Positions 1-11,025 of a DNA stretch of 64,000 nt are shown in pieces (position 1 is the first letter of the stretch; every line of letters begins with the position of its first letter). The DNA is from Malus domestica (lineage: Eukaryota; Streptophyta; Magnoliopsida; Rosales; Rosaceae). Made by a program: the position numbers and the translations under genes. Location of the stretch: assembly GCF_042453785.1 (NCBI RefSeq), contig NC_091670.1, positions 41,241,501 to 41,305,500 of the forward strand, written 5' to 3'. The notes under the pieces are model-generated. The model saw only the letters and a list, made by a program, of their open reading frames with translations, ran no database searches and was not told the DNA's origin.

Positions 1-2271
1 GATATGAAGGATGGGCGCCATATGTTGTCTGGAGAAGGCGTGGCTGTCTCTTCTCCAAGGTTCAAGTCAAAACGACGGTCGGAGGGTCCAGACATTTTCA
101 AATGTGTTGAAGAAGGAAGAGGTCAGACAAATCAAGATCTTAGAAGTGCAAGAAATGAGCTTCTACTGGTAGAGATTCAAGTGTGCTGTGGAACTTAATG
201 CCAGCCTCTATAAAAATCTGCACTCGACGGAGCTTCAGAAATCGAAGAGGCGTTTGCTTTTTCAAAAGTTGGGCTGCTCAGAGACCACGAGGGCCGATCT
301 CAGAAATCGAAGAGGCGTTTGCTTTCTCAAAAGCTGGGCTGCTCAGAGACCACGAGGGCCGATCTCAGAAATCGAAGAAGCACCTGCCTTTTCAGCCTCG
401 TCAGCACCTGTCACATGCACAATCAGCTTTGCGGAAATTACGGGCACTCTGTCGAAGATTTCTGGTGAAGTAGAAAGCACGTGAATCTTACTGTTCAATC
501 ACCGCTCTCCATATGCACCATCAACTCCTCGGGTACCATATATAACTTTGTCAAAGATCTCTGACAAAGTTTAGGCACAAGAATTTCGAAGTTCCAGCTA
601 CCCTACTATTACCCATAAGGGTAAAGGAACAGCACCACTGCTTGACAACTGGAAAGTCCCTATGTGTGTCGACCTCCGTGTTTTTCGGCAAGACAGGTTG
701 GCAAGAACGTCCAACCTTTACTCACATTCGAGAAAAGACTCCCAACATAATTACTTTCTCAAAAACCGGAGTAGCACCGCTTTCTGAATCTCGAGAGTCA
801 GATCCTCGACGGGATTGCTTGTTCGAAAACCGAAGAGGCACAACTCTCAGAACGTCGAGAGCCAGATTTCCTTAGATAAAGTTTGTCTGTAATCTTCACA
901 CGTAACATCAGCTTTCCAGATACCACATACCACTTTTTCAAAGTGCTCTGACAAAATTAAAACACGTGAAGCTGGCAGCTCCCACTACATTGCTGTGACC
1001 AAGAAGGGTAAAGGAATAGCATTACTACTTGTTATTGGGAAATCCCTATATACATTGACCTCCCTCCTCAACGGACAGGCAAACCTGCAAAAATGCTCAA
1101 CCCTTTCTCGCATTCGAAAAGGCACCCTCAACATAACCTCTCGAAATACTCAGCTTTATTTCCCCCCGATAATACCTCAGCAAATAAGCCACACCAAGAA
1201 CAAGAGTATCTCATATCATCAGGGTCGAAAGCAAGAGTATCCCATATCATGCTTTCTCCATGTCTTTGTCTTTGTCCTTGTCCACACCTGCAGGACAAGG
1301 AGAAAGAGAGCAGTCAGTCGGAACCTGAAATCAAACCTCCAATTTGGAACTGACTGCCTGGAGCCTTTGCCTGGTTGCTTACTTAGCATTGCTCTCGAGT
1401 ACTCATCCTCAACTGCTGTCAAGGTCACGAATTCCACCGGCAAATGCCTCATGACAGTTGATCAGATATTGGCTCTTTACACTGAAGCTGCCAAGCGTGG
1501 ATGAGTCACTATGAAGGAATGTTCTGAAGGACCATTTAAATGCATAGGTTGCACACCACTTCTGCCATGCAAAAGATTGAAGCAGAAGGTTCAACGGTGA
1601 GCTGAAACAGATCACTACAGCACGACACCTTTCCATACCACATTCATTATTCCGTCAACAGCAAAAGTATCCCATATCATCAATGTCGAACGTACTCTAG
1701 ATTTGATGGACTTGTTTTGACCCTCAAATTTTTGAGTCGGCCTTATACTCTGAAGGGCACCAGAAAACCCTCCAGCACAGTTCAAGAATAAGCCTGTGGA
1801 AAGTTACTTCTTCAAAAGCAAAAGTATCTCATATCATCTCTTATCCATTTGCTTCTCCTTATCCTGGCAGTTGAATGAGAGACAAGGAGAAGGAGAACAA
1901 TCAACCGGAAGCCGAAGTCAAACCTCTGATCCTGGGTTGCTTACTTGGAAGTTTGACTGCTTACCTTGTCTGTCACCTCTTTCGGCAGATCTCCTAGCTC
2001 GGCGACTTGGGGGACTCCTACTATAGGGTTTGTATCACACTTGACTAAGCCCGAAACTACAACTAAGCTTCAAGTGAAATTGATACATTACCTTGTGCGT
2101 CAACATCAGCTAAATACACCATTCCCGGATGGAGGAAAGGTACTTCCAGAGAAGGGCAGATGAAGATCAGACCACACTTCGGTACTTAGAAGTTTCGTGA
2201 TTACTCAAGGGATTGGATCTTGCAAGTCCCCAACCGAGGAGTTTCCCTCACTCGGGAATTTAGGGGAGCAC
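1..2271 (+). mobile_element. Internal region of an LTR retrotransposon (5' part outside the window)
   Basis: This stretch ends in a purine-rich tract (about 2261-2270) directly before a complete LTR, so it is the 3' part of an LTR retrotransposon's internal domain on the plus strand. No gag, protease, integrase or reverse transcriptase motif is visible in any frame. It is built from degenerate internal duplications: a 66-bp tandem array (about 225-400), a ~400-bp unit seen twice (about 480-880 and 900-1200, both with the 'aagggtaaaggaa' core), and the phrase 'agtatcycatatcat' four times (about 1207, 1230, 1667, 1827). Lack of coding capacity fits a large non-autonomous element or a long non-coding 3' region of a gypsy element. 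I cannot choose between them because the 5' end is missing. Confidence 0.7.
225..400 (+). repeat. Tandem repeat, ~66-bp unit, 2.5 copies
   Basis: The motif 'cagaaatcgaagaggcg' starts near 235 and 300 and in altered form near 366. The text between copies is almost identical, including a shared 'gctcagagaccacgaggg'. The array lies in the non-coding internal domain of the retrotransposon. Short reading frames across it only reflect the repeat. Confidence 0.85.
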
Positions 2272-2890
2272 TGTTTGTACCATACTTGACCAATCCCGAA
2301 ACTACCGAGCACCGGCCAACGCTGTACTGTCAAGGACCCAGAAGAGTTCCCCTCCGACCAGGAGGCCAATCACTACTCGACACGTGTCAAGATTAGAAGC
2401 CAATCAGAGCGCAGCACGTGTCAACATCAAGAACCAATCATAACATGACACATGTCAATGTGACAAAGCTACAAGTTTTTCTATAAATAGGGGTCATTCC
2501 CCCACAATATTGCCGAATGCCATTTGTGTTAAATCATTCACAAGAACTCACTAAATTGAGAGCTTGATCCTTTGTACTTGTGTAAGCCCTTCACTACTAA
2601 TAAGAACTCCTCTACTCCGTGGACGTAGCCAATCTGGGTGAACCACGTACATCCTGTGTTTGCTTCTCTGTCTCTATTCATTTACGTACTTATCCTCACT
2701 AGTGACCGAAGCAACCAAGCGAAGGTCACAAAACCTGATACTTTCTGTTGTACCAAAGTCTTCACTGATTTTGTGCATCAACAAGACTCTTTAGAAATTA
2801 CAGATCGAAAATCTGTGAGTGGATATTTCGGATCGAATTACGTAGGGTTGTGGACCCCATCATTGACTGAGAGTTGACTTTGGGTCAACA
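2272..2890 (+). mobile_element. 3' LTR of the retrotransposon
   Basis: The block starts TGTT and ends AACA, a short terminal inverted repeat typical of LTRs. It directly follows a purine-rich tract (aggggagcac). A TATA box (tctataaatagg, about 2480-2491) lies roughly 210 bp in, where an LTR promoter is expected. Several CACGTG-like elements (acacgtgtcaa and relatives, about 2380-2425) precede it. At about 2030-2060, inside the internal domain, there is a degenerate partial copy of the LTR's first ~35 bp. The 5' LTR is outside the window, so no target-site duplication can be tested. Confidence 0.8.
2480..2491 (+). promoter_or_regulatory. TATA box of the LTR promoter
   Basis: A strong TATA match (tctataaatagg) lies about 210 bp inside the 619-bp LTR. 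Repeated acacgtg motifs stand 60-110 bp upstream. This is the usual U3 promoter layout of plant LTR elements. The transcription start itself is not determined. Confidence 0.6.
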
Positions 2891-4197
2891 TGTCTCGAAT
2901 CATTTTAAATACTAAAATTAGTACTATTAGAGACTAAGTGAAGTCTAGTGGGCTTACATTGGTTAGTGAGTGACTTTAATAAATGTGATATGGTTATTAC
3001 CTTGGTTTCGTATTTAATATCCTTTGTGGATATAACTTGGTTTATTAAATGTGATTTCTATTAAAATGTTTTTTAATATTTGGCCATCGATCTATTGTTA
3101 TGAAATGTAATTCGTGGATTGTAAATATTTGTGAAATGTGATTTGAAATACATGTTGAATTGTTTGTGAAATGCGAGGGTTAGTAATGGATCATTAACCC
3201 ATTGTCATAGGGATTTGTTTGCTTCGATATTGTTTTATTTCTCGCTTCGTTGACCCATTCTAAATTTAGTACTTGTGCTTTGTTTCATTTCGTTAAGCCT
3301 TTGTAAATTGAGCAAATTGATTCATGTTTTGTTTCTTCGAGCCGTTGTTATGTTTCTTGGACTTCCGCTTGGTTCCGTTGAGTGGTCTAGAATTGGGTTT
3401 CACTGGGGTTCTGTTGAGTGGTCTGGTTCCTTGCTCCGTTTGGATTTCGTTGAGTGGTCTGGAATCCCTCGTGCTCCGCGATTCCGTTGAGTGGTTCGGA
3501 ATCGTATCCTGCTTTGGATTTCGTTGAGTGGTCTGATATCCATTGTACTCCACAATTTCGCTGAGTGATTCGAAATCATATCCACTCGTATTCCGTTATG
3601 AGGTTCGGAATCACTTCTACTCCGAAATTCCATTGAGTGGTCCGGAATCGTATCTTGGTTTGGACTCCTTAAAGTGGTCCGGAATCCCGGTTGGTATTTT
3701 GGTACCATTGAGTGGTCCGAAACCTGATGTTGTTGGATTTCGTTGAGTGGTCTGAAATTACATTCTTCAGAGATGTAGGCTTGGACCGATCTATATCACT
3801 CTAGCCCTCATTTTGGTGTATTGGATGAGTTAAATTGACGTGATTGTGGAATGATATTGGAAGGCATATGTGTGTGTGAATGGCAAGATGACAACTCTTG
3901 TTTGGCTTATGGTTGATGTGTAGTGTGGTACCTTATGTTTTCTGCTAGGAAGTGTTTTATGAAAAGTTCAGAGTTTAACAAATGGTGAACTACGAATGGC
4001 TTGATCCCGTCGGAGGGTACTTAGGCAGTCTAACAAAAAGGTTAGATGCAGTCATAGAGTAAACGAAAAATCACTACACAATTCGAAGTTTGAGTTGTGC
4101 TTTGTTTGTACCCCAAAGGCGAGGTATGTTAAATATATGGGTACTTTGTGACGTCACATGTCGATCCTGGACGTACGTCGGGATCAAGGTGTGACAG
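2891..4197 (+). mobile_element. Degenerate gypsy-type LTR-like block
   Basis: Directly after the first LTR comes a second LTR-like block. It begins TGTCTCGAATC and ends GGTGTGACA, with TG..CA termini. Its last 250 bp carry phrases typical of plant gypsy LTRs: 'ggcttgatcccgtcggaggg' near 3998, 'ggcagtctaac', and a terminal 'cgtcgggatcaaggtgtgac'. No coding region is attached. It is probably a solo or nested LTR. The left boundary is uncertain because it abuts the other element. Confidence 0.5.
3360..3765 (+). repeat. Degenerate tandem array, ~36-bp unit, about 11 copies
   Basis: The unit 'cgttgagtggtctggaatc' recurs every 34-39 bp (near 3377, 3411, 3447, 3484, 3519, 3630, 3668, 3707 and 3739, with weaker copies between). 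Substitutions keep the core 'GAGTGGTCYGGAA'. It lies inside the LTR-like block. Open frames on both strands here come only from this periodicity. Confidence 0.85.
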
Positions 4198-6367
4198 AAG
4201 ACAATATCAATAATAGTTCACTTATGTCATAGGAGTAATCTTATACTTGTGTCACATGGTCAGTGTTAAGTGGACATGACAAAAATCATGTAAAGTGTAA
4301 CAAAAATTAAATTTCGAGTTAAATGGAAAAATTTGACACTGAAGAAAAAAATATATTAAAATCAAATTTAAGGAGGCATAGAAACAATATGAATGTTTTA
4401 ATATCCTGTAAAACTCAGTCAATACAGTTACACCATCATTTATCATTTTTCTTTTTTCTTCGTTCCGTAACTTCATTTCTACTGAGAAAATGCTCCATTT
4501 TCATGGCTCTTTTTTATCCTTTCTTTGTGTACTCTCCCTTACGTTTTATCTAGTTAAAAGAGATTATTAAAGATGGAAGATCATTAGCACTTTAGTTAGC
4601 AAGTTATCAAGGGTGTTTGTTCATTAGCGGATTCCCCTTGTGTTCATTAGCAGAAAGGATAATATATAAGATGAATAATATATGAAAGTATATATACATC
4701 ATGGAGGAATACTGAGAGTCAAATTGGATATAGAAGATGATAAATTAAGTGAGTTGAACTACACATAAATGCATGATCATTGAATTACATTTGTAGTCTT
4801 ACTCTCCTCCGCTAAAGCGAGTAAAATGAAATTTCCTAATAGTTTACTTTAAAGTACTAAAGTTCTTGAGCAGCAGCATATAAACTGTTTAATTCGTGAC
4901 CTTCATGAAAAAGGAAACGAAGGGTGCAAAGAAATATCGTGATCAAATATATACCATAAACGGATCTCGCAAGGTTGTTCTCTACATGGATTATTAAATA
5001 TTTCGAAACAAACCAAATTCCAATTAATTATTGTAAAGTAGAAATTGAGATGATTGATTTCATAAACTACTTAAATTAAAAACGAATTAAATTAATACAA
5101 GTAAACTAATCTGCAATATTAAAGATGAAAGAAAAGGAACCAGTTTTGGAGAAATCAAATTAAGAAAGCACTAGGGTTCTACCATCACCTAGCAATCCTA
5201 TAAACTTTTATCAATTACTTATGATCTACACATGCCATTTTGAAGGTTAGATTTTCCTAATTCATATTCTACTTGGAACCTCCAACATAGAACGTATATC
5301 TAACATGCAACCTGTTCGGACGTTCGGATCAAATATGAACATGAAAGATTCATTATGCTTTATGAAAACCCTTTGAAAAACCAAGCAACCCTTAAGACGT
5401 GGTATTCATCCTAAGTGAAATTACAATTATTAATCACAAGAAGCCATCGTCAATTTCAGGGAACCTTCCGACCAAAATTGCATCAAATTACTTTTCTAAA
5501 TATCCTAATGGTGATCAAGCATTAAGACAATTAGATAGTTTTAATCATGGTGATTAATAATTCAAAGTGTGCATGCAATCAATCATAAGCAATTAAATAA
5601 AAATCACATATTCATACTAAGGCTCAAGGCTTCGCCCTAGCAAAAGGAATTAGTTACGCATATTCATAATTAAAATCATAGAAAATATTATTAAGAAAAT
5701 GATTGATAACACCTTAAAGTAGAAAATCTCCAAGAACCCTAGCAAAGTTCTTTGTCTCTGAAAAACTGTAGACGGCAAAGCAATATATCTGCTAAGCCAT
5801 CCACAAACCCTAAAACATAGGTCTCTTATTCCAATTAGGAAACTAAGAAAAATAATAAAATATCTTAGAAAATAAAACCCTAATTAAACTAGGAGAATCT
5901 ACCAAGTACTTGTCTAACCACGTTTTAGCCTCATATCTCCTCCAAATCCAGCTCAAGATAGCTTCTTTTAAAGATCAAGACGTTCTGAACACATTTCTAG
6001 AAGGCCATGAAACCATCCGAGGTCATCTTGAGCTCAAAAAACGCAATTTAAGCCAGAAACGTCATTTTCAAGCACCGCGCATCGCTCCTTTATTTTATCA
6101 CCAGAAAATAACCGCTTGGTGGGAAAATCCCAAATTTTGATATGATCAAGCTAAGTGACTCACGAACGTCCTCCAACTGGAATTGCTCCAAAATTCGTCC
6201 ATTTGACCACGTTTTGCTTCAGAGGAAATCAAAAGTCCTATATTAGAAATACAATTCAAAATATCAAAATTCTTCCAAAATATTAACCAAAATATACTAA
6301 GAATATGGTTAAATTTATAATATAAAATCTACACATCAGTTACTACCAAACCTAGATTTGGAACTTT
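4198..6367. other. Gene-free AT-rich region; left part of duplicated segment A
   Basis: No coding region is supported. About 4430-4990 is homologous to 34.68-35.20 kb and 37.36-37.56 kb plus 38.04-38.25 kb; for example 'agagattattaaag' followed by 'ggaagatcattagcactttagttagcaag' is shared by all. This shows the same ancestral segment lies left of the CACTA insertion here and in units D and E. About 5000-6340 is AT-rich and shows nothing I recognise. Confidence 0.6.
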
Positions 6368-7280
6368 CACTACAAGAAAAATGGACAAGGAACACAATTG
6401 ATTTGTTGTTGTAATATAATATATGGATGGTCGACATAAATAGTTCGCTACTATTCATCCAAAGAAAAATCAGATGAATTATTATTCATATCAAGAAAAA
6501 CATATGAGTTACTATTCATGCATAGTATTTCACTATTTATTTGGCGAAAGTTTGTAAAGTGAATACGAAAGTTATTATCCAAAGAATAGTGTTATAGTAA
6601 TTTTTTGCCTATAAGATAAGAGCAAACGAAGGAAGGAAGAAGTGAGGAGAAGAAGAAAGAGATGAGAGAAAAACATACAAAGGAAAGAAAGAGGAGTTAT
6701 GGAGAAAAATAAAGAGAAGATGACAGAAGAGGGATGTGGAAGAAATTACTAGTGAGTCAGGCTAGGTAGAAAAGAGAAAATAGTGAGAGTTATTTTGTAC
6801 TCCTATTATTTCAGATAATGAAATAAAATATTATTGCTGCCCCAAGAACTTAGGCAAACTTGCTGAATCTCGTAAATATTATGTCTTATTTACTTTATTC
6901 CACTATACACTGTCAATTTTACAACATTTATATCCTTTTTTTAAATTTTATTGAACATTATACTATCTCAAATGTGCCCCCCTGAACAAAAAGTACATTA
7001 GTTAGTGCCCAAAAAGAAAAAAATGATGTATTTGTGCCAACTAAAATTTGAGCACGGTAGTTCGCGCCGATATTTAAGGCACAAATATGCTGTCAATAGT
7101 GCCCTAATCTTTGCGAACAAAATGCCATAGTGTATCTTATGACCAAAAAGCACGTTTATAAAGAGCACATAAAACATTTTAATTGCTACATTATTGCTAT
7201 TGACATAAGGGCACATATGTTAGTGTCCTTAAGCCTCATGGCACAAATAACTTTTTGTGCTGACATGTATTTTTGTAGTG
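6368..7280. mobile_element. Non-autonomous CACTA (En/Spm-type) transposon, 913 bp
   Basis: The element starts CACTACAAGAAAA and ends ..TTTTTGTAGTG, the inverse of CACTACAAAAA. It is flanked by the 3-bp duplication TTT (6365-6367 and 7281-7283). Related segments at about 35.24 kb and 38.27 kb read straight through the site without it (..gggactttgaatattt), giving natural empty sites. The interior has no transposase. Its right half repeats short 'ggcacaaat/ggcacatat' words in both orientations, like CACTA subterminal repeats. A purine-rich run (about 6620-6790) sits in the middle. Confidence 0.85.
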
Positions 7281-7593
7281 TTTGAATATTTAGTACTGTT
7301 GGGAATGACACATCATATTCGTATATTTGTGATCTTCAGATATTATCACGATGAATGTGTACGAGACTCACGTGGAGCATAATTCTATGTGGCCACTTAG
7401 CCCCACTTTCCACACAGCCGGAAAATCGGCAAGACTTTCAACAAAAATGAGGGGACAGTACAACTTCTGTAACTTTCATTGTGTGTTTTTGTTTTTTTAA
7501 TTGAATGGTTATGGACTACTTATCGTACGAAGAACAACAAACCTAAGCCTACTTTCTCACGTCACATTATATGGTGTACTAATATACTATAAC
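7281..7593. repeat. Duplicated segment shared by copies A, B, C, D and E
   Basis: This ~300-bp piece is found again at about 20555-20830, 22010-22300, 35250-35720 and 38290-38600. All copies share 'gtggccacttagccccac' or a close variant and 'tttcaacaaaaa'. It is not coding. The short frames across it differ between copies and are not conserved. Confidence 0.8.
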
Positions 7594-8721
7594 CATGGAA
7601 GAAAATATCTAAAATATCGCCGATTTTTTTTTAGTTATCGATATTTTAATGAGTATTCAATGAATTTTCGTCATAATATCGCGATATTAGCTATAATATC
7701 GTGATATTAGTCCAAAAATTCCTGAAAATTTTGAAAAGTCTCAATTTTGAGCATAGAGGGGTTCGAACCCCTCCCACTTAACTCCTTAACGCCTTAACCA
7801 CTATACCACTTATGTTGTTGTGATAATATGCTACAATATTTATATATATTCTTTTGTTTTGAATTCTTTTTACAAGAAACAAATTTGCACATTTTCCAAA
7901 TTTTTTGTGGTATTATATTTTAAATTGTGTCAATTAATTACTTAGTCAATGGCATGTGGTTTTTAATTTTTCTATTTTTTATTTGGTCACTTACATGGTA
8001 GGGCTGGAAAAAATTCCAGAAAATCTCAAACCAAACCGAAAAAGTCTCAAACCCAAACTGAAAAATCCCAAACCAAAACCATCCTGAAGTTCGGGAATCC
8101 CATCTCGAAAAATACCGAAATTTTCGATATGGGATTGGTTTCCAAATCCCATTTGTTTGGTAATCCCAAAAAATACCAAAGTATTCGGTTTCCTATTGAC
8201 TTTTGGGTTTTGGTTCTTGAAAACCATTGTCATGGTTGCTAACTACTCTTCAAAATACACTCACTCTATACATAGAGATGATGAAGATAGTGAAAATTTT
8301 GAACCTCATAGGAACTCTATGTGGTACTAAGTCACTCATGTATCTTACCATACAATGTATAAAGTGTAAAATATTGTACTAATTCATTATATATAAATGA
8401 TTATGGTGTGTTTAGACTTCTTTCATTAATTTCTACATATTTTCTACACTCACAATGTTTGTCAGCTCGCTATATAATCAACTTGATAATGTTAAATCCA
8501 TCATGCAATGCATTTCCTTCCAATTTTTTGTGATAAACTAATAGATAATTGACTAAATAAACATCCTGCAAAGTTTCAATAAAAATTTCCAAGTTTTTCT
8601 TACAATTTCCGTGGTTTCCATGTAATTTTTATCGATATCGATATTATCCCGATATTTCCATCGTTATTTCCGTGTTTTCGGACTACCGATATTTCCGATA
8701 TTACCGATATTTTCTTCCTTG
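7594..8721. mobile_element. Non-autonomous hAT transposon, 1128 bp
   Basis: Terminal inverted repeats match at 15 of 16 bases (CATGGAAGAAAATATC versus CAAGGAAGAAAATATC). The element is flanked by a perfect 8-bp duplication, ACTATAAC (7586-7593 and 8722-8729), the hAT hallmark. The related segment at about 22893-22905 is the uninterrupted site. The last ~500 bp are nearly the same as the end of the 5.45-kb hAT at 13978-19427, including the final ~30 codons of its transposase region (about 8238-8330). So it is a deletion derivative of that family. The middle differs and includes a tRNA-like stretch (7748-7813) and an AAACC/GGTTT-rich piece (8000-8220). Confidence 0.9.
7748..7813 (-). other. tRNA-like sequence (A- and B-box remnant) inside the hAT element
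   Basis: Read on the minus strand, this contains 'tggtatagtggttaaggcg', resembling a tRNA A box and D arm. It is followed by 'ggggttcgaacccct', a T-arm-like hairpin with a consensus B box. There is no clear anticodon arm, and the A-to-B spacing is too short for a functional tRNA. It is most likely a tRNA or SINE fragment captured by the transposon. Confidence 0.4.
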
Positions 8722-8729
8722 ACTATAAC

Positions 8730-10071
8730 AAACAAATAATTTATGTATGTACAATTCTCAATTCAATGAATCAAGTAATTAATGGTCCATCATAAAAAAT
8801 AAAATAAAAAAAGAAGGATAATACTAGGAAGATTAAAATTTTAAATTAAATTTACAAATCAAATAATATGTCATAAATAAGAAATAAGCAAGTTAAATGA
8901 CACTTAGCAATAATCCAATAATAAACTTTCACATAATTTGATTTACAAAATTTAGTTTAAAATTTTGATCTCACTAGCATTAATAAATATATATAAATTT
9001 TCAGAAAAATACTAAAAGTTGGGGTCATTGCATGATCGAGCCGGTTAATTGTACGTTGAGAGTTTGAATTTTATTCATTATCAATTTGCTTTTTCATCGA
9101 CAAATCACATTCTAACATGATAATGACTAGGGTCAAATCATGGCCATTCAACATGTCACATCCCGACCCAGGGCGGATCACTTCACGGACCCGTTCCACC
9201 ATCGTAGCACGATATTGTCCGCTTTGGGCTTACCATTCCTTCACTGTTTTGTTTTTTAGGAACTCACGAGCAACTTCCCAATGGGTCACCCATCCTGGGA
9301 GTGCTCTGGCCTCATTCTCGCTTAACTTCGGAGTTCCTACGGAACCTGAAGCCAGTGAGCTCCTAAAAGGCCTCGTGCTAGGTAGGGATGAGAATATACA
9401 TTTAAGGATCATTCCCCTGGGCGATGTGGGATGTTACAATCCACCCATCTTAGGGGCCAGACGTCCTCGTCGGCACACTTCCGACCAAGGATTGGCTCTG
9501 ATACCATTTGTCACATCCCGTCCCGAGACGGATCACTTCCCGGGCTCGTTCCACCACCGTAGCACGATATTGTCGCTTTAGGCTTACCATTCCCTCACGG
9601 TTTTGTTTTTGGGAACTCACGAGCAACTTCCCAGTGGGTCACCCATCCTGGGAGTGCTCTTGCCTCATTCTCGTTTAACTTCGGAGTTCCTACGAAACCT
9701 GAAGCCAGTGAGCTCCCAAAAGGCCTTTTGTTAGGTAGAGATGATAATATACATTTAAGGATCACTCCCATGGGCGATATGGGATGTTACACAACAACTA
9801 AGATATTTTCGGATCGAATAGGGATCCTCTTTGGATGTTTTTTGTGAGAATTTCAGAAATCTTTCAATTATATCTGTTCATCATAATTTGTGCGGTCAGT
9901 TTTCGTCAGGTATTGTTTATATTTAATTTTAAATAAAAAAATTTACAATAATTTCTAACTGCAAGATGTATAATGAACGAATATAATTAAAAGATCGGTA
10001 GAATCCTCACAAAGAGAATCCGAAGAAGTTGCTCATTCTTTCGGAATGGTGAAAAAATGAGGATACTTTAT
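8730..10071. other. Duplicated segment A, middle (excluding Cassandra)
   Basis: Apart from the inserted TRIM, this matches 22900-23560 closely (for example 'caagtaattaatggtcc' and 'tgcatgatcgagccgg'). About 9813-10045 contains an older member of a GGATCC-ended MITE family, also present in copy C and, at other sites, at 27384-27540 and 35312-35495. No gene is supported. Confidence 0.7.
9154..9791 (-). mobile_element. Cassandra-type TRIM retrotransposon, complete, 638 bp
   Basis: Two LTRs of 285 and 283 bp (9154-9438 and 9509-9791) flank a ~70-bp interior. On the minus strand the LTRs run TGTAACATCCC..GGATGTGACA. The interior opens 2 bp after the LTR with the initiator-Met primer site (TGGTATCAGAGC, 9506-9495) and ends in a purine tract. 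Each LTR carries 5S-rRNA-like sequence: the reverse complement of 'gggtcacccatcctggg' (about 9283 and 9636) and of 'cgcttaacttcggagttcc' (about 9319 and 9672). This is the defining trait of Cassandra. The flanking duplication is CAACA (9149-9153 and 9792-9796). The related segment near 23285 is the exact empty site. No protein is encoded. Confidence 0.93.
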
Positions 10072-10905
10072 GGGTGTGTTTGTTGCACCGGACTAGCTCA
10101 GACTGGACTAGCTTCAAGAACTAAGCTGAACTATCTTTGTGAAGCGTTTGATGTAGTGTCGGACTAAAAAGCAGGATAATGAAAATAATAATTATTAATT
10201 TTTTTTTTCATTTTCATTTTCTGTTTCTTGTTCTAGAACACTCTCCCTGGACTAAGAAACCTCTCCCTTCCCTCAGCCTTTTTTTCGTCCAAATTCCACA
10301 ACTCTGGACTAAGAATCTATCTTCTCTCTCCTTTTTTCGTCCAAATTCTACAACTTTCTCCCTCCATTCCAATCAATAAAGCTTCCAAATCACAAAGCGC
10401 AACACAATCACGAAATTTAATTGAAATCGAAATCGAAATCGCAGCTGAATCTCCTGTATTCACAAAGGTGACGCTCTGATTCTAATCCCCACTCAAGTCT
10501 AGGTCGCGAACCAAGACCGATTAAACAAGAATCTCATCTCCTCGAGCTTGGAAATTACTAGGTCAGGTCAGTTTGTGCTTGGTCTGGTGGTGTGATTTCA
10601 CAGGATAGAGGATAGAAGAGAAGACACGAGGGAAGAGGGAAAGGACGCGATTTTGGGACGCGAGCATCCATGGGAGAATGAGAGAAGTAGATAGAGGAGG
10701 TGAGAGCAGAGTAAGGCGTCTTAGCTAGTCCCATGGTTTTGGAGGGGACACACTTAGACTAGCTAGCCCCGTTGTTAGTTGAGGCAAGTCCTCGCTAGTA
10801 CCACTAATGTCATCCCAAGAGCAAACAAACACGGATTGTATATCTTTAATCAAATCCAATCAAATCCAATCCAGTGAGAGCTAAAGAAGGCAAACAAATG
10901 CCCCC
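10072..10905. mobile_element. Harbinger-like non-autonomous insertion, 834 bp
   Basis: Segment C (about 23555-23575) reads straight through where copy A carries this insert. The insert starts GGGTGTGTTTGTT and ends ..AAACAAATGCCCCC, an imperfect inverted repeat, with TAT on both sides (10069-10071 and 10906-10908). The short duplication and GGG..TTTG termini suggest a PIF/Harbinger-type MITE. A second inverted match (..GCAAACAAACAC, about 10822-10833) lies inside the right end, so part of the right flank may be captured sequence. There is no transposase. A 66-codon frame at 10179-10379 is low-complexity. Confidence 0.6.
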
Positions 10906-11025
10906 TATTTTTCTTGATCTTACCTTTTCTCTCTTCCGGTCCGGATCTAGTAGCAATTTGCATGCCTTGTACTTATGTGCTGGTTTTTTTTTTCCTTCTT
11001 TATTCAACTAATCAATTATTATTGC

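Noticed and set aside
995..1504. 169-codon frame in the retrotransposon interior
   Set aside because: It contains no gag or pol motif and spans internal repeats that break homologous frames elsewhere in the same element.
3293..3708. Regular repeats considered as a CRISPR-like array
   Set aside because: Units are degenerate and contiguous without unique spacers, and the DNA is plant nuclear. It is an ordinary tandem array inside an LTR-like block.
9117..9581. 154-codon plus-strand frame
   Set aside because: It crosses both LTRs of the minus-strand Cassandra element, which is known to be non-coding.
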